Source of the DNA: Rhynchopus sp. YZ270_cl-10
Taxonomy: Eukaryota; Euglenozoa; Diplonemea; Diplonemida; Diplonemidae
DNA: 64,000 nucleotides
Reading direction: 5' to 3'
Assembly: GCA_964035575.1 (NCBI GenBank)
Contig: OZ037897.1
Location: forward strand, 1,270,956-1,334,955
This document shows, in pieces, positions 49,284-60,600 of this stretch. Below the pieces are notes generated by a model. That model made no database searches and was not told where the DNA came from. It saw only the letters and a program-made list of their open reading frames with translations. Each line of letters begins with the position of its first letter. Position 1 is the stretch's first letter. Made by a program: the position numbers and the translations under genes.

Positions 49284-49395
49284 AACCAACGATTTCTAAA
49301 GCTACAGTTTCTGTACTTCATTGGTATGGAAGCATGAAGATTATTCTTCTCACACAACTTTGTCAAAACATGGCCAGTTTCGAAAGAGACTGGCC
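49284..49395 (+). ncRNA. Spliced-leader RNA, gene B3
   Basis: Exon 49284-49323; RNA identical to A3. Confidence 0.9.
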
Positions 49396-49481
49396 TTTTT
49401 TACGTTAACACGATCGTCTTGTGCACAAGAAGCAAAAAAACCCACACAACAACAGCAGAAGTTTAGAACCACATTCAGACC

Positions 49482-49515
49482 CTGACCCAACTCCAACAAG
49501 GGGCCCCTGTCTTGT
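49482..49515 (+). promoter_or_regulatory. 34-bp upstream element of U6 (copy B)
   Basis: Identical to the copy A element, 23 bp before U6. Confidence 0.7.
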
Positions 49516-49538
49516 CAACCACCTTGTGCATATATACT

Positions 49539-49643
49539 GGACCCCAGAAATGGGACATCCGTTAAAATTGGATCGATACAGAGAAGATTAGCATGGTCCC
49601 TGCGCAAGGATGACACGCATTAATCGAGAAAGTATCAACTTTT
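49539..49643 (+). ncRNA. U6 spliceosomal snRNA (copy B)
   Basis: Sequence identical to copy A, including the ACAGAGA box and T-run. Confidence 0.93.
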
Positions 49644-49813
49644 TTTTTGTCCCCCGGATCACACGTATTTTTTACACTGGTGTCTTCTTCATGCTTCCCA
49701 GACCAACACATATGTGCAGACATGCCCATCACCCACAGGTGGCAAGTGGCAGGCTGCAGTAACCCATTGAAATATTGGTTTCAAAAAACGACCATATGGT
49801 TTATGCTACTGGC

Positions 49814-49824
49814 ATGCTTCCCTG
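49814..49824 (+). promoter_or_regulatory. Upstream box of SL RNA gene B4
   Basis: ATGCTTCCCTG, beginning 49 bp before the SL start. Confidence 0.7.
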
Positions 49825-49862
49825 AGCACATACATGTCGAAAGCTGTGTAGAGAAAAAGAGC

Positions 49863-49974
49863 AACCAACGATTTCTAAAGCTACAGTTTCTGTACTTCAT
49901 TGGTATGGAAGCATGAAGATTACTCTTCTCACACAACTTTGTCAAAACATGGCCGGTTTCGAAAGAGACTGGCC
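49863..49974 (+). ncRNA. Spliced-leader RNA, gene B4
   Basis: Exon 49863-49902; carries the same GGCCGGTTTC hairpin variant as A4. Confidence 0.9.
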
Positions 49975-50069
49975 TTTTTTACGTTAGCATGATTGTCTTT
50001 GTGTGTCTTTGTGCAAAGCAAAAAAAAACACACACAAGAAGTGAGGATCTTCAAAACCACGTTTTTGAC

Positions 50070-50103
50070 CTGACCCACCTCCAACTAGACAACCCTGTCT
50101 TGT
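50070..50103 (+). promoter_or_regulatory. 34-bp upstream element of SRP RNA (copy B)
   Basis: Identical to copy A, 25 bp before the RNA start. Confidence 0.7.
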
Positions 50104-50128
50104 ATTCCGACAATATGGTATCTATTGA

Positions 50129-50441
50129 GCCGGGATGTGTTGGCTGCATCCTGAAACCCCTAGCTTCTGGGGGGGCAAGCTTCTCCAGAACTGGGCACTC
50201 TTTGAGGTGGACCAAAGGCACCTTCAACTTCTGTGTTGATGTGTTGTCCGTGTTAGTCTACTGTCCTGTTTGCGGCCTTGGTGTAAACCAGGGCAACAAT
50301 CAGAGTGAAATGGGGTGAACCGGGCCAGGCTGGTCTCACAGAGCAGCTCATAACTCCTGCAGTGGACAGTTCAAGGATCGCAGCACAGAGCAGAGTGAGG
50401 GTGTTTCCAACTCAATGGCTTGAACTGGAGAAGCGTTTCTT
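50129..50441 (+). ncRNA. Signal recognition particle RNA (copy B)
   Basis: Same as copy A: Alu-type 5' domain, GGGGTGAACCGGGCCAGG helix 8 region and 3' T-run. Confidence 0.88.
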
Positions 50442-50554
50442 TTTTACATTTTTCCATGTGAACATTGTTTCCACATCACCATACACATGTGTTGTTGATA
50501 CACCCCACCACGTTGCCCAGACCATTCCTACCCACATTATTCACCACAAGTGGC

Positions 50555-50565
50555 ATGTTTACCAG
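50555..50565 (+). promoter_or_regulatory. Upstream box of SL RNA gene B5 (weak)
   Basis: ATGTTTACCAG, beginning 49 bp before the SL start. Confidence 0.5.
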
Positions 50566-50603
50566 TACATGTTGGTGCTTAGAGCAATGTTAAGAAAAAG
50601 GGC

Positions 50604-50716
50604 AACCAACGATTTCTAAAGCTACAGTTTCTGTACTTCATTGGTATGGAAGCATGAAGATTATATTCTTCTCACACAACTTTGTCAAACATGGCCAGCC
50701 TCGAAAGAGACTGGCC
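50604..50716 (+). ncRNA. Spliced-leader RNA, gene B5
   Basis: Exon 50604-50643; same hairpin mismatch as A5. Confidence 0.85.
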
Positions 50717-50780
50717 TTTTTTACGTCACCATGAGAAAAAACATTCACACATATGATGCATGTACAAAGTGTGTGTCACC

Positions 50781-50814
50781 CTGACCCACCTCCAACAAGA
50801 CAACCCTGTCTTGT
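50781..50814 (+). promoter_or_regulatory. 34-bp upstream element of the 325-nt RNA (copy B)
   Basis: Identical to copy A, 23 bp before the RNA start. Confidence 0.7.
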
Positions 50815-50837
50815 TTTCCCATACTCTCCCTATGTTT

Positions 50838-51162
50838 GGGTGCTAAGTTAGTGTGCTACTTCGAAACCAAACAACTCGTTCAGCAACAGCTAAAACTTGA
50901 AAAGACCTTTCTATTTAAGAAAATTCTTTACAATTTTTATGATGCGGTCCTGCTGTTGGGCCTGATATGGCCCAAGGCGGAACTACTTTCATATGATGTA
51001 AATCCCGTACGTTCGTACAGAATATTACCCATGATGATTATTCTTACATTAGCGTGTAACACTAATTCTGACTGCGTTCTATTTCACACTTCAAATATTA
51101 GAACTGGATGTGGGGCTGCCAGTTTACTGGTGGTCCCGATCCAGCACACAACGCAAGCACCC
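50838..51162 (+). ncRNA. Unidentified 325-nt structured RNA (copy B)
   Basis: Same length and sequence as copy A; sequence beyond the T6 terminator is more variable between A and B (indels near 51175-51215), which supports the 3' end. Confidence 0.7.
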
Positions 51163-51428
51163 TTTTTTATATTTTCCCACCCAGCACCCCCCCCCTGTGT
51201 CTGTGTTGTTGCCTAAGCATCGCCTTTTACAGGCTTCCTTGCAGGGAGTGTTCGGTCAAGTGATAGTGATGAAGAAGGACAGGGGCGAGTTTTCTCGTGA
51301 AATGCTTTGAAGCCTCTGACATTGAGAGGCTCGCTCCGACCTCTGTTTTTAATAACCCACATCACAGTGGTAACCACTGTGTATGTATGGTATGTATGGT
51401 ATGTTTGTTTTTGTTTTGTTAAAAAAGA

Positions 51429-51616
51429 GGGTATGCCACTCCTGGATGTTGTGCAGCTCCAGGGCAACATGTGTGAACGGACCAGGTTGCCCTGGCGACC
51501 CGTCACCCCAATGAGAAATTGCGTTAATATCATCAGTGCACAAGGCACTGTATCAGATATTAAGCTGATAAGAACAGATAATACACTTGATCTTAGCCAA
51601 AAGGCCGAGAAGGTAT
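51429..51616 (-). ncRNA. U2 spliceosomal snRNA (copy B)
   Basis: Same as copy A, including GTATTA in the branch-recognition region. Confidence 0.92.
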
Positions 51617-51655
51617 GACTTCTTTTTAGTCCATACCGAATTCGACACCCATGTA

Positions 51656-51666
51656 CAGGGAAGCAT
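51656..51666 (-). promoter_or_regulatory. Upstream box of U2 (copy B)
   Basis: Minus-strand ATGCTTCCCTG at -50. Confidence 0.7.
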
Positions 51667-51770
51667 GATTATGATCAATATTACTAGGAAACAACAAGGC
51701 AAGCAGATTACACACCCATGTCACAGGGAAGTAAGTGAAGGTGATGATCAATCTTATTAGTAAAAACAAG

Positions 51771-51911
51771 GCCGCCGAAGCAGCTACACAAATTGCCAAT
51801 GTGGCAACGCCGAAGCGGCCCATGGCGGGAATTGGGTAGTTTTCAACCAGCAATCTCTCCACAGCGTCCCTATTTGGTCATTGCTTATGGAATTATCCCG
51901 AGCGCAAGAAT
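51771..51911 (-). ncRNA. U4 spliceosomal snRNA (copy B)
   Basis: Same as copy A across the U6-pairing regions, Sm region and 3' hairpin. Confidence 0.9.
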
Positions 51912-51950
51912 ACCTCCTTTTCTCCCAGTCGTGTCACAAAGCTATGTCCA

Positions 51951-51961
51951 CAGGGAAGTGT
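51951..51961 (-). promoter_or_regulatory. Upstream box of U4 (copy B)
   Basis: Minus-strand ACACTTCCCTG at -50; one base differs from copy A. Confidence 0.65.
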
Positions 51962-52377
51962 GTTGGGGTGGTAACATATAGACACCACGTAAAGTTAACA
52001 CACCAAAACTACCACCGCCAATGTGCCTCCCTATAGACATCTGTGCAGCCGATAGGTGGAACAAACAAGGGCAAGACTGTACTCTACACAGGATCTGTTT
52101 TTGAGTGCATTCGTGTTGAAGATTGTTTTCTTCGGCACAAGACCAAAGCTGGATGATGACATAGGTTGGGCATGTGCAGCATGAGCACTTGCGATGATTG
52201 TCACATACTTCTTGTATTGTTTTGTCTCTCCCCTGTATGGCGCAGGGAAGAGTACCAGGCACAGCCCTTCCACTTACAGCTTGTTTTTAAGAAAAACCCT
52301 AAAAAAGGCTTCACATGACTTTTTTCACCTTCAAGGACATCTTGATCGATAGTTACCTCACTATCCTCGCTATCAAC

Positions 52378-52388
52378 ACGCTTCCACG
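52378..52388 (+). promoter_or_regulatory. Upstream box of U5 (copy B)
   Basis: ACGCTTCCACG at -50; two bases differ from copy A but the CTTCC core is kept. Confidence 0.6.
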
Positions 52389-52427
52389 TGTAGCAAAGTG
52401 CATACAGCAATAGAACAAAACAGAGCC

Positions 52428-52538
52428 ATATCACGGTTCTTGCCCATATCGAACTCATCTTTCGCCTTTTACTAAAGATGACCGTGGGTAAGAGCCACTA
52501 AGTGAAAGCATAATTTTTGAAGGGGCCTTTGTGTCTCA
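52428..52538 (+). ncRNA. U5 spliceosomal snRNA (copy B)
   Basis: Same as copy A: loop CGCCTTTTACT and Sm site AATTTTTG. Confidence 0.9.
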
Positions 52539-52564
52539 TCTGTTTTTAAGTCTTGACAACCACT

Positions 52565-52575
52565 ATGCTTCCCTG
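52565..52575 (+). promoter_or_regulatory. Upstream box of U1 (copy B)
   Basis: ATGCTTCCCTG, 50 bp before the inferred U1 start. Confidence 0.7.
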
Positions 52576-52614
52576 CTGGTGTTGGAGTTTTGCATGTTGT
52601 TAAACTCAGCTAGA

Positions 52615-52775
52615 GGTTACATACCTTACTGGTGTCTGACCTGATCAACAAGGGCGTCGACACACCAGTGGCCCTTGCATTGCACTGCGCAGGGGATACT
52701 GGTGGCACTAGCTTCGGCTGGCTTGCACAGTGAAATTTTTGACAGCAGCGGTGCTGTGCTTTGCACAAACCCGCC
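52615..52775 (+). ncRNA. U1 spliceosomal snRNA (copy B)
   Basis: Same as copy A with one substitution (CAGCAGCGG for CAGCGGCGG) that leaves the final hairpin intact; ACATACCT is kept. Confidence 0.88.
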
Positions 52776-52944
52776 TTTTTAAACAAACAAACCAAAACAA
52801 ACGTGATCACACAAACCATCATGTTACCCAGTAAACCCAGTAAACCCAGCACACTGGTCTAGAGGGATCGACCACTGAGTGGTGACCTGTGAGCACACAG
52901 GCACCTGCTCCCTGTCTTGTATCCCTGTGTTTGTTGCACTATCC

Positions 52945-53329
52945 AGAGAGCAGAAATGAGGGGAGACTACACCACCGACGGTGCTTCAGCCTACAGGAGC
53001 ATGCTGGAATGTGAATGCTGCATGACAGCATTCACAATTTCACCTTTGGTGAGATGGAGATGAGCGCAAAGGTGCAAAAATGCACAACAAAAACTGAGGA
53101 AGAGGCATCCATACTCCCCAGAAGGGACGTGCGCACCTGCAGCCAAAAATTCTCCTGTGCTTAATATCATGCGCGCTGGGGATGCCGAAATAGCTAAACT
53201 GTTGCAAGAAGTGGGACTAATTCCCAGGCAGTTGCCCTGTGTGCACAACATGCAAGTCCACAATGCCAGAAACACTGTACTGGACACCAAGATACTCCAA
53301 GAAGATCGCAAACTGGCCTTATTTTAGGT
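52945..53329 (+). ncRNA. Possible second unidentified RNA (copy B)
   Basis: Corresponds to 25055-25435. A deletion just upstream has removed 5S gene 1 and all but CCTGTCTTGT of the 34-bp element, so this copy may be silent. Existence of the RNA is itself uncertain. Confidence 0.25.
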
Positions 53330-53478
53330 GAAATGACCTAATGCAGAGTGCAGCGGAACAGGGGAGACAAATAAAGTTTCCTGTACCATGCAACACCCAA
53401 GACCTTTTGCACAAGTGAAGCAAAAACAAGCTCAGAAATAAAAAGCTCTTCAAAGGTTTTCCACCCAGACCCATTATT

Positions 53479-53597
53479 GGATTCGGCCATACTCTGGTGA
53501 ATACACCTCATCCCGCCTGATTTGAGAAGTTAAGCACCAGCAGGCCTGGATAGTACTGGCGTGGGTGACCAGCTGGGAAGTCCGGGTGCTTGAATCC
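53479..53597 (+). rRNA. 5S rRNA, gene 5
   Basis: 119 nt, copy B counterpart of gene 2. Confidence 0.95.
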
Positions 53598-53680
53598 TTT
53601 TTTCCTTATTTGTGGTGTAACACACAGAAGTTGGTTGAAAAGTGAACTGATAGTATTCAGCGCAAAGCATGATTATTGAA

Positions 53681-53752
53681 GGGTATATAGCTCAGTGGTA
53701 GAGCATTCGGCTGCAGTCCGAACGGTCCCTGGTTCGAACCCGGGTGTGCCCT
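53681..53752 (+). tRNA. tRNA-Cys(GCA), copy B
   Basis: Identical to 25787-25858. Confidence 0.95.
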
Positions 53753-53853
53753 CTCTTTTTGTTTCAAGACCAGATTTTCTCTTGAGTGTTACTTCTCCCT
53801 TTTTGGTTTTGAATTCCATCCCCACCTTGTAAAGATTCGTTTAAGAAATGTAA

Positions 53854-53926
53854 GGGGGTTTAGCTCAAATGGTAGAGCGCTCGCTCAGCATGCGAGAGGT
53901 AGAGGGATCGATACCCTCAATCTCCA
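53854..53926 (+). tRNA. tRNA-Ala(AGC), copy B, C33
   Basis: Identical to 25953-26025, including loop TCAGCAT. Confidence 0.93.
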
Positions 53927-54018
53927 AACATTTTTTTGGCTTGGAAACACTGTTGTGATATTTCCAGATCTCGATTCTTTTTGGTACCAAAGAAAAAGAA
54001 GGAAGCGACAGAATTGTA

Positions 54019-54090
54019 TCTCCTATGGTGTAGTGGTTAGCACTCGAGACTCTGAATCTCGCGACCGCGGTTCGAATCCGCGTAGGAGAA
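54019..54090 (+). tRNA. tRNA-Gln(CTG), copy B
   Basis: Identical to 26117-26188. Confidence 0.95.
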
Positions 54091-54183
54091 CTTTCCTTTT
54101 TCTCCGTTTCGTCCCTTGTTATTCTCCTCTGTGACTGGTTGAAACGCATTCCCACTTCCATATTCTTGTTGGCTTTTATTGAA

Positions 54184-54220
54184 GGCGAGATGGCCGAGTG
54201 GTCTAAGGCGCCAGGTTAAG
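54184..54220 (+). pseudogene. tRNA-Leu(AAG), copy B, 5' half
   Basis: Matches the intact gene at 26282 up to AGGTTAAG in the anticodon arm, then the 2.3-kb element begins. The 3' half is not in the window and should lie beyond the octamer array. Confidence 0.92.
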
Positions 54221-54489
54221 GGCGACTATCAAGTACATTCGGACGCAACCAAGCACATTCTGGAAACGAAAACCAAGCACATTCTGGACGGATCCAGACT
54301 TGACCCACTTACAGGCCAAAAAAATTTTTTCTGCACAAAAAAATTTTTTTTTCACAGAACAAGTTTTTTGAGAAAATTTTTCAGGCCAAAACTTTGTCTC
54401 ACCTGAAAATGACAAAAAATGTAACACGTAAGCCAGCTTATTGACCAACCAGATAACGTTGCCCGAACCCTGTGCACCGAAAAAATCCC

Positions 54490-54562
54490 CTCTCTGAGGT
54501 TTGAACCTGAGACCGCAAGATTTGCAGACCTGAGTGTTAACCACTAGGCTACTGTGTCTCAG
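54490..54562 (-). other. tRNA-like segment in the second-type element
   Basis: Minus-strand AGTAGCCTAGTGG (box A) and CAGGTTCAAACCTC (box B). A close duplicate is at 54644-54712; more diverged ones at about 55205-55275 and 55618-55690. Confidence 0.55.
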
Positions 54563-55446
54563 ACTTTCCTGGTGAAAAGTACTGAAGAACAACTGAAGAA
54601 ATTCACTGTGAGGAAATCCTTGGTAAAAAATGTCTGCTCGCCTCCGAGGTTTGAACCTGAGACCGCAAGATTTGCGGACCTGAGTGTTAACCACTTGGCT
54701 ACTTTGCCTGGTGTGCGGGAACCAGTTGGTTCCCGCGCACCCGCACCCACCAGCCAGCTTATCAACCACACCAGCCAGATAACGCTGCCCGAACCCCGCG
54801 CACCCGCACCACCACACGAACCAGCTAGGGACCGCAAACCCGCGCACCCGTCAACCCGCAAACCCGCACAACCACCAGCCAGAGAACGCAACCTAGAACC
54901 AGCAGGTTCCCGCACACCCGCACCCACCAGCCAGCTTATCGACCACACGAACCAGATAAAGTGCCCGAACCCCGCGCACCCGCACAACCACACGAACCAG
55001 CTAGGGACCGCAAACCCGCGCACCCGTCAACCCGCAAACCCGCACAACCACCAGCCAGATAACGCAACCTAGAACCAGTAGGTTCCCGCACACCCGCACC
55101 CAACAGACAGTTAATAAAGCAGACCAGGCAGACAACGCAACCTTAGATCCTATTACATTCACTTTTCCCTTAGGATTTGATTAGGGAAACAAAAACTGCA
55201 CCCTCTGGGGTTTGAACCTCCGACCAGTAGTAATATGTAGTGTGTGGAACCTGTGTGGTAACCACTAGGACACTTTCTTTTGTTCAATGGAAATCCTTAT
55301 TGCTGACGAAGTATCCCAGTGGGCACCACAAGGGTTGTTCACATTCTATTTTCCTATTGGTCCGATGTTCAAACCCCAGAAGCAGCAGTTTTTGTTCCCC
55401 TAACAAATCCTTAAGGAAATGTGAATTCTGGATCCTTAAGGATTTC

Positions 55447-56163
55447 CCAGCCATTCCAGAATGTGCTTGCATCTCAGAAAAGTACACTTTTTGGTTTTTA
55501 ACGAAAAAGTGCACTTTTTTGAGATGCAAGCACATTCTGGAATGGCTGGGAATTCCTTAAGGATCCAGAATTCACTTTTCCTTAAGGATTTGTTAGGGGA
55601 AACAAAAACTGCTGGTTCTGGGGTTTGAACCTCGGACACCGAAGAAACTCTTATGTGTGGAAACTGTGTACTACACACTCGGACACTTTGTCCGCTTTAG
55701 TGAAAATCCTTATGGAAGACATAGTGTCCTAGTGGGTACCACACAGGTCCCTTCCAGTGTGGATTCTTATTGGTTGGAGGTTCAAACCCCTGAGGGAGCA
55801 GTTTTGGTTTCCACCAATGAATCCTTAAGGATTTGTTAGGGGAAAAGTGAATTCTGGATTGCTCAGGATTTCCCAGCCATTCCAGAATGTGCTTGCATCT
55901 CAGAAAAGTGCACTTTTTCGTTAAAAACCAAAAAGTGCACTTTTCTCAGATGCAAGTACATTCTGGAATGGCTGGGAATTCCTTAAGGATCCAGAATTCA
56001 CATTTCCTTAAGGATTTGCTAGGGGAAAAGTGAATTCTGGATTGCTCAGGAATTCCCAGCCATTCCAGAATGTGCTTGCATCTGAGAAAAGTGCACTTTT
56101 TGGTTTTTAACGAAAAAGTGCACTTTTCTGAGATGCAAGTACATTCTGGAATGGCTGGGAATT
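55447..56163. repeat. Three ~105-bp palindromes
   Basis: At 55447-55552, 55872-55976 and 56059-56163, arms of ~50 bp containing CCAGCCATTCCAGAATGTGC pair around a GGTTTTTAACG or inverted centre. They would form long hairpins in single-stranded DNA or RNA. Confidence 0.8.
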
Positions 56164-56494
56164 CCTTAAGGATCCAGAATTCACTTTTCCTTAAGGATTT
56201 CACTGCAGGAAAATACCGGAAAATTTCTGACCCAGGTATTGAATATCCGGACCCTATTCTCAAAAAAATGCAAGCACATTCTGAAACCAAAATGCAAGCA
56301 CATTCTGGAAATCGTTATTTTTCTGAAAACCAAGCACATTCTGGAAACGAAAACCAAGCACAGTCTGGAACACGGCTATAAGGCCCCGGCTATTCCAGAA
56401 TGTGCTTGGTTTTCGTTTCCAGAATGTGCTTACATTTTGGGGTCCAGAATGTGCGTATTCGCACCAGGCTGTACTGGAATATGGCCAGGTTAAG

Positions 56495-57681
56495 GGCCAT
56501 ACTGACTTACAGGGTTATGAGAAAACTTACATGTTTATGGAAAAAACTGACTTACATGTTTATGAAAAACATGACTTACATGTTTATTAAGCCGGGGATT
56601 TTTGTGTACAAATAAACATGTAAGTCATGTTTTTCATAACCATGTAAGTCATGTTGAGATTTTTGCCGGTTCATAACCATGTAAGTCATGTTTTTCATAA
56701 ACATGTAAGTTAGTTTTTTTTTGAGGTCAGGTCGACATTCAATACCCGGGTCGGGAACATATTTCTGCCACTTAGCCAAAAACTGACTTGTCTCGGGGGT
56801 TGAACCCGCTACCATAAGAAAACTTTTACCTGCGTGGTAACCACTCGGCTACACTGTCTCATACTTCTCCACACAGTTTTTCTGAAGAGGTCCTGACCAA
56901 ATGCGGGTTCTAGGTTACGTTATCTGACTGGTGTGGTTGTGCGGGTGTGCGGGATTCGGGCAACGTTATCTGGTTCTAGGTTACGTTTTCTGGCTGGTGG
57001 TTGTGCGGGTTTGCGGGTTTGCGGGTGCGCGGGTTTGCGGGTTCGAGGTTGCGTTATCTGGCTGGTGTGGTGGTGCGGGTGCGCGGGGTTCGGGCAACGT
57101 TATCTGGTTCGTGGGTTAATAAGCTGGCTGGTGGGTGCGGGTGCGCGGGAACCTGCTGGTTCTAGGTTGCGTTATCTGGCTGGTGGTTGTGCGGGTTTGC
57201 GGGTTGACGGGTGCGCGGGTTTGCGGTCCCTAGCTGGTTCGTGTGGTTGTGCGGGTGCGCGGGGTTCGGGCAACGTTATCTGGCTGGTGTGGTTAATAAG
57301 CTGGCTGGTGGGTGCGGGTGCGCGGGAACCTGCTGGTTCTAGGTTGCGTTATCCGGCTGGTGTGGTTGTGCGGGTGCGCGGGGTTCGGGTAACGTTATCT
57401 GGTTCGTGGGTTAATAAGCTGGCTGGTGGGTGCGGGTGCGCGGGAACCTGCTGGTTCTAGGTTGCGTTATCTGGTTCGTGTGGCTGATAGCCCGCAAACC
57501 TTCTCGGGGGTCAGTCACTTAGCTGGCTCGTGTGCTATGTTATGTGGGTGAACACCATCAGTATCCTTCCCCACGGACTAAGGGTAAAACACTTTGCACA
57601 CAGACACAAAAATTTTGCCAGAGGTCTTCATAAGAAATTTTTCACAGGCAAAAAAAAAATTTTTTTTTTCGAACGAGCTTT
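56495..57681. mobile_element. tRNA-inserted inverted-repeat element, copy 4, cut by the octamer array
   Basis: Nearly identical to copy 3 (offset 18346) from the left end GGCCATACTGAC to CGAACGAGCTTT, where the octamer array replaces the rest. Its left flank is the AGGTTAAG that ends the preceding element, so both elements used the same target octamer. Confidence 0.85.
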
Positions 57682-60600
57682 CCGCAAACCCGCAAACCCG
57701 CAAACCCGCAAACCCGTAAACCCGCAAACCCGCAAACCCGCAAACCCGCAAACCCGCAAACCCGCAAACCCGCAAACCCGCAAACCCGCAAACCCGCAAA
57801 CCCGCAAACCCGCAAACCCGCAAACCCCGCAAACCCGCAAACCCGCAAACCCACCGCAAACCCGCAAACCCGCAAACCCGCAAACCCGCAAACCCGCAAA
57901 CCCGCAAACCCGCAAACCCGCAAACCCGCAAACCCGCAAACCCGCAAACCCGTAAACCCGCAAACCCGCAAACCCGCAAACCCGCAAACCCGCAAACCCG
58001 CAAACCCGCAAACCCGCAAACCCGCAAACCCGCAAACCCGCAAACCCGCAAACCCCGCAAACCCGCAAACCCGCAAACCGCAAACCGCAAACCCGCAAAC
58101 CCGCAAACCCGCAAACCCGCAAACCCGCAAACCCGCAAACCCGCAAACCCGCAAACCCGCAAACCGCAAACCCGCAAACCCGCAAACCCGCAAACCCGCA
58201 AACCCGCAAACCCGCAAACCCGCAAACCCGCAAACCCGCAAACCCGCAAACCCCGCAAACCCGCAAACCCGCAAACCCGCAAACCGCAAACCCGCAAACC
58301 CGCAAACCCCGCAAACCCGCAAACCCGCAAACCCGCAAACCCGCAAACCCCGCAAACCCGCAAACCCGCAAACCCGCAAACCCGCAAACCCGCAAACCCG
58401 CAAACCCGCAAACCCGCAAACCCGCAAACCCGCAAACCCGCAAACCCGCAAACCCGCAAACCCGCAAACCCGCAAACCCGCAAACCCGCAAACCCGCAAA
58501 CCCGCAAACCCGCAAACCCGCAAACCCGCAAACCCGCAAACCCGCAAACCCGCAAACCCGCAAACCCGCAAACCCGCAAACCCGCAAACCCGCAAACCCG
58601 CAAACCCGCAAACCCGCAAACCCGCAAACCCGCAAACCCGCAAACCCCGCAAACCCGCAAACCCGCAAACCCGCAAACCCGCAAACCCGCAAACCCGCAA
58701 ACCCGCAAACCCGCAAACCCGCAAACCCGCAAACCCGCAAACCCGCAAACCCCGCAAACCCGCAAACCCGCAAACCCGCAAACCCGCAAACCCGCAAACC
58801 CGCAAACCCGCAAACCCAACCCGCAAACCCGCAAACCCGCAAACCGCAAACCGCAAACCCGCAAAACCCGCAAACCCGCAAACCCGCAAACCCCGCAAAC
58901 CCGCAAACCCGCAAACCCGCAAACCCGCAAACCCGCAAACCGCAAACCCGCAAACCCGCAAACCCGCAAACCCGCAAACCCGCAAACCGCAAACCCGCAA
59001 ACCCGCAAACCCGCAAACCCGCAAACCCGCAAACCCGCAAACCCGCAAACCCGCAAACCCGCAAACCCGCAAACCCGCAAACCCGCAAACCGCAAACCCG
59101 CAAACCCGCAAACCCGCAAACCCGCAAACCCGCAAACCCGCAAACCCGCAAACCCGCAAACCCGCAAACCCGCAAACCCGCAAACCCGCAAACCCGCAAA
59201 CCCGCAAACCCGCAAACCCGCAAACCCGCAAACCCGCAAACCCCGCAAACCCCGCAAACCCGCAAACCCGCAAACCCGCAAACCCGAAACCCCGCAAACC
59301 CGCAAACCCGCAAACCCGCAAACCCGCAAACCCGCAAACCCGCAAACCCGCAAACCCGCAAACCCGCAAACCCGCAAACCCGCAAACCCGCAAACCCGCA
59401 AACCCGCAAACCCGCAAACCCGCAAACCCGCAAACCCGCAAACCCGCAAACCCGCAAACCCGCAAACCCGCAAACCCGCAAACCCGCAAACCCGCAAACC
59501 CGCAAACCCGCAAACCCGCAAACCCGCAAACCCGCAAACCCGCAAACCCGCAAACCCGCAAACCCGCAAACCCGCAAACCCGCAAACCCGCAAACCCGCA
59601 AACCCGCAAACCCGCAAACCCGCAAACCCGCAAACCCGCAAACCCGCAAACCCGCAAACCCGCAAACCCGCAAACCCGCAAACCCGCAAACCCGCAAACC
59701 CGCAAACCCGCAAACCCGCAAACCCGCAAACCCGCAAACCCGCAAACCCGCAAACCCGCAAACCCGCAAACCCGCAAACCCGCAAACCCGCAAACCCGCA
59801 AACCCGCAAACCCGCAAACCCGCAAACCCGCAAACCCGCAAACCCGCAAACCCGCAAACCCGCAAACCCGCAAACCCGCAAACCCGCAAACCCGCAAACC
59901 CGCAAACCCGCAAACCCGCAAACCCGCAAACCCGCAAACCCGCAAACCCGCAAACCCGCAAACCCGCAAACCCGCAAACCCGCAAACCCGCAAACCCGCA
60001 AACCCGCAAACCCGCAAACCCGCAAACCCGCAAACCCGCAAACCCGCAAACCCGCAAACCCGCAAACCCGCAAACCCGCAAACCCGCAAACCCGCAAACC
60101 CGCAAACCCGCAAACCCGCAAACCCGCAAACCCGCAAACCCGCAAACCCGCAAACCCGCAAACCCGCAAACCCGCAAACCCGCAAACCCGCAAACCCGCA
60201 AACCCGCAAACCCGCAAACCCGCAAACCCGCAAACCCGCAAACCCGCAAACCCGCAAACCCGCAAACCCGCAAACCCGCAAACCCGCAAACCCGCAAACC
60301 CGCAAACCCGCAAACCCGCAAACCCGCAAACCCGCAAACCCGCAAACCCGCAAACCCGCAAACCCGCAAACCCGCAAACCCGCAAACCCGCAAACCCGCA
60401 AACCCGCAAACCCGCAAACCCGCAAACCCGCAAACCCGCAAACCCGCAAACCCGCAAACCCGCAAACCCGCAAACCCGCAAACCCGCAAACCCGCAAACC
60501 CGCAAACCCGCAAACCCGCAAACCCGCAAACCCGCAAACCCGCAAACCCGCAAACCCGCAAACCCGCAAACCCGCAAACCCGCAAACCCGCAAACCCGCA

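Larger units (their letters stand above)
44401..54220. repeat. Large segmental duplication, copy B
   Basis: Matches 16130-26318. It begins inside a single 401-bp-type unit (A has thirteen), keeps all five SL genes, U6, SRP RNA, the 325-nt RNA, U2, U4, U5 and U1, but lacks 5S gene 1. It ends in tRNA-Leu(AAG), where a mobile element has inserted. Confidence 0.9.
54221..56486. mobile_element. tRNA-inserted inverted-repeat element, second type (2266 bp)
   Basis: Flanked by AGGTTAAG at 54213-54220 and 56487-56494. The ends (left GGCGACTATCAAGTACATTC; right, inverted, GGCCATATTCCAGTACAG) form imperfect terminal repeats, both followed by CACATTCTGG. Inside: the G/T-rich repeats of copy 1 in reverse (about 54715-55135), four tRNA-like box A/B segments, and three ~105-bp palindromes. 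No transposase seen. Confidence 0.75.
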
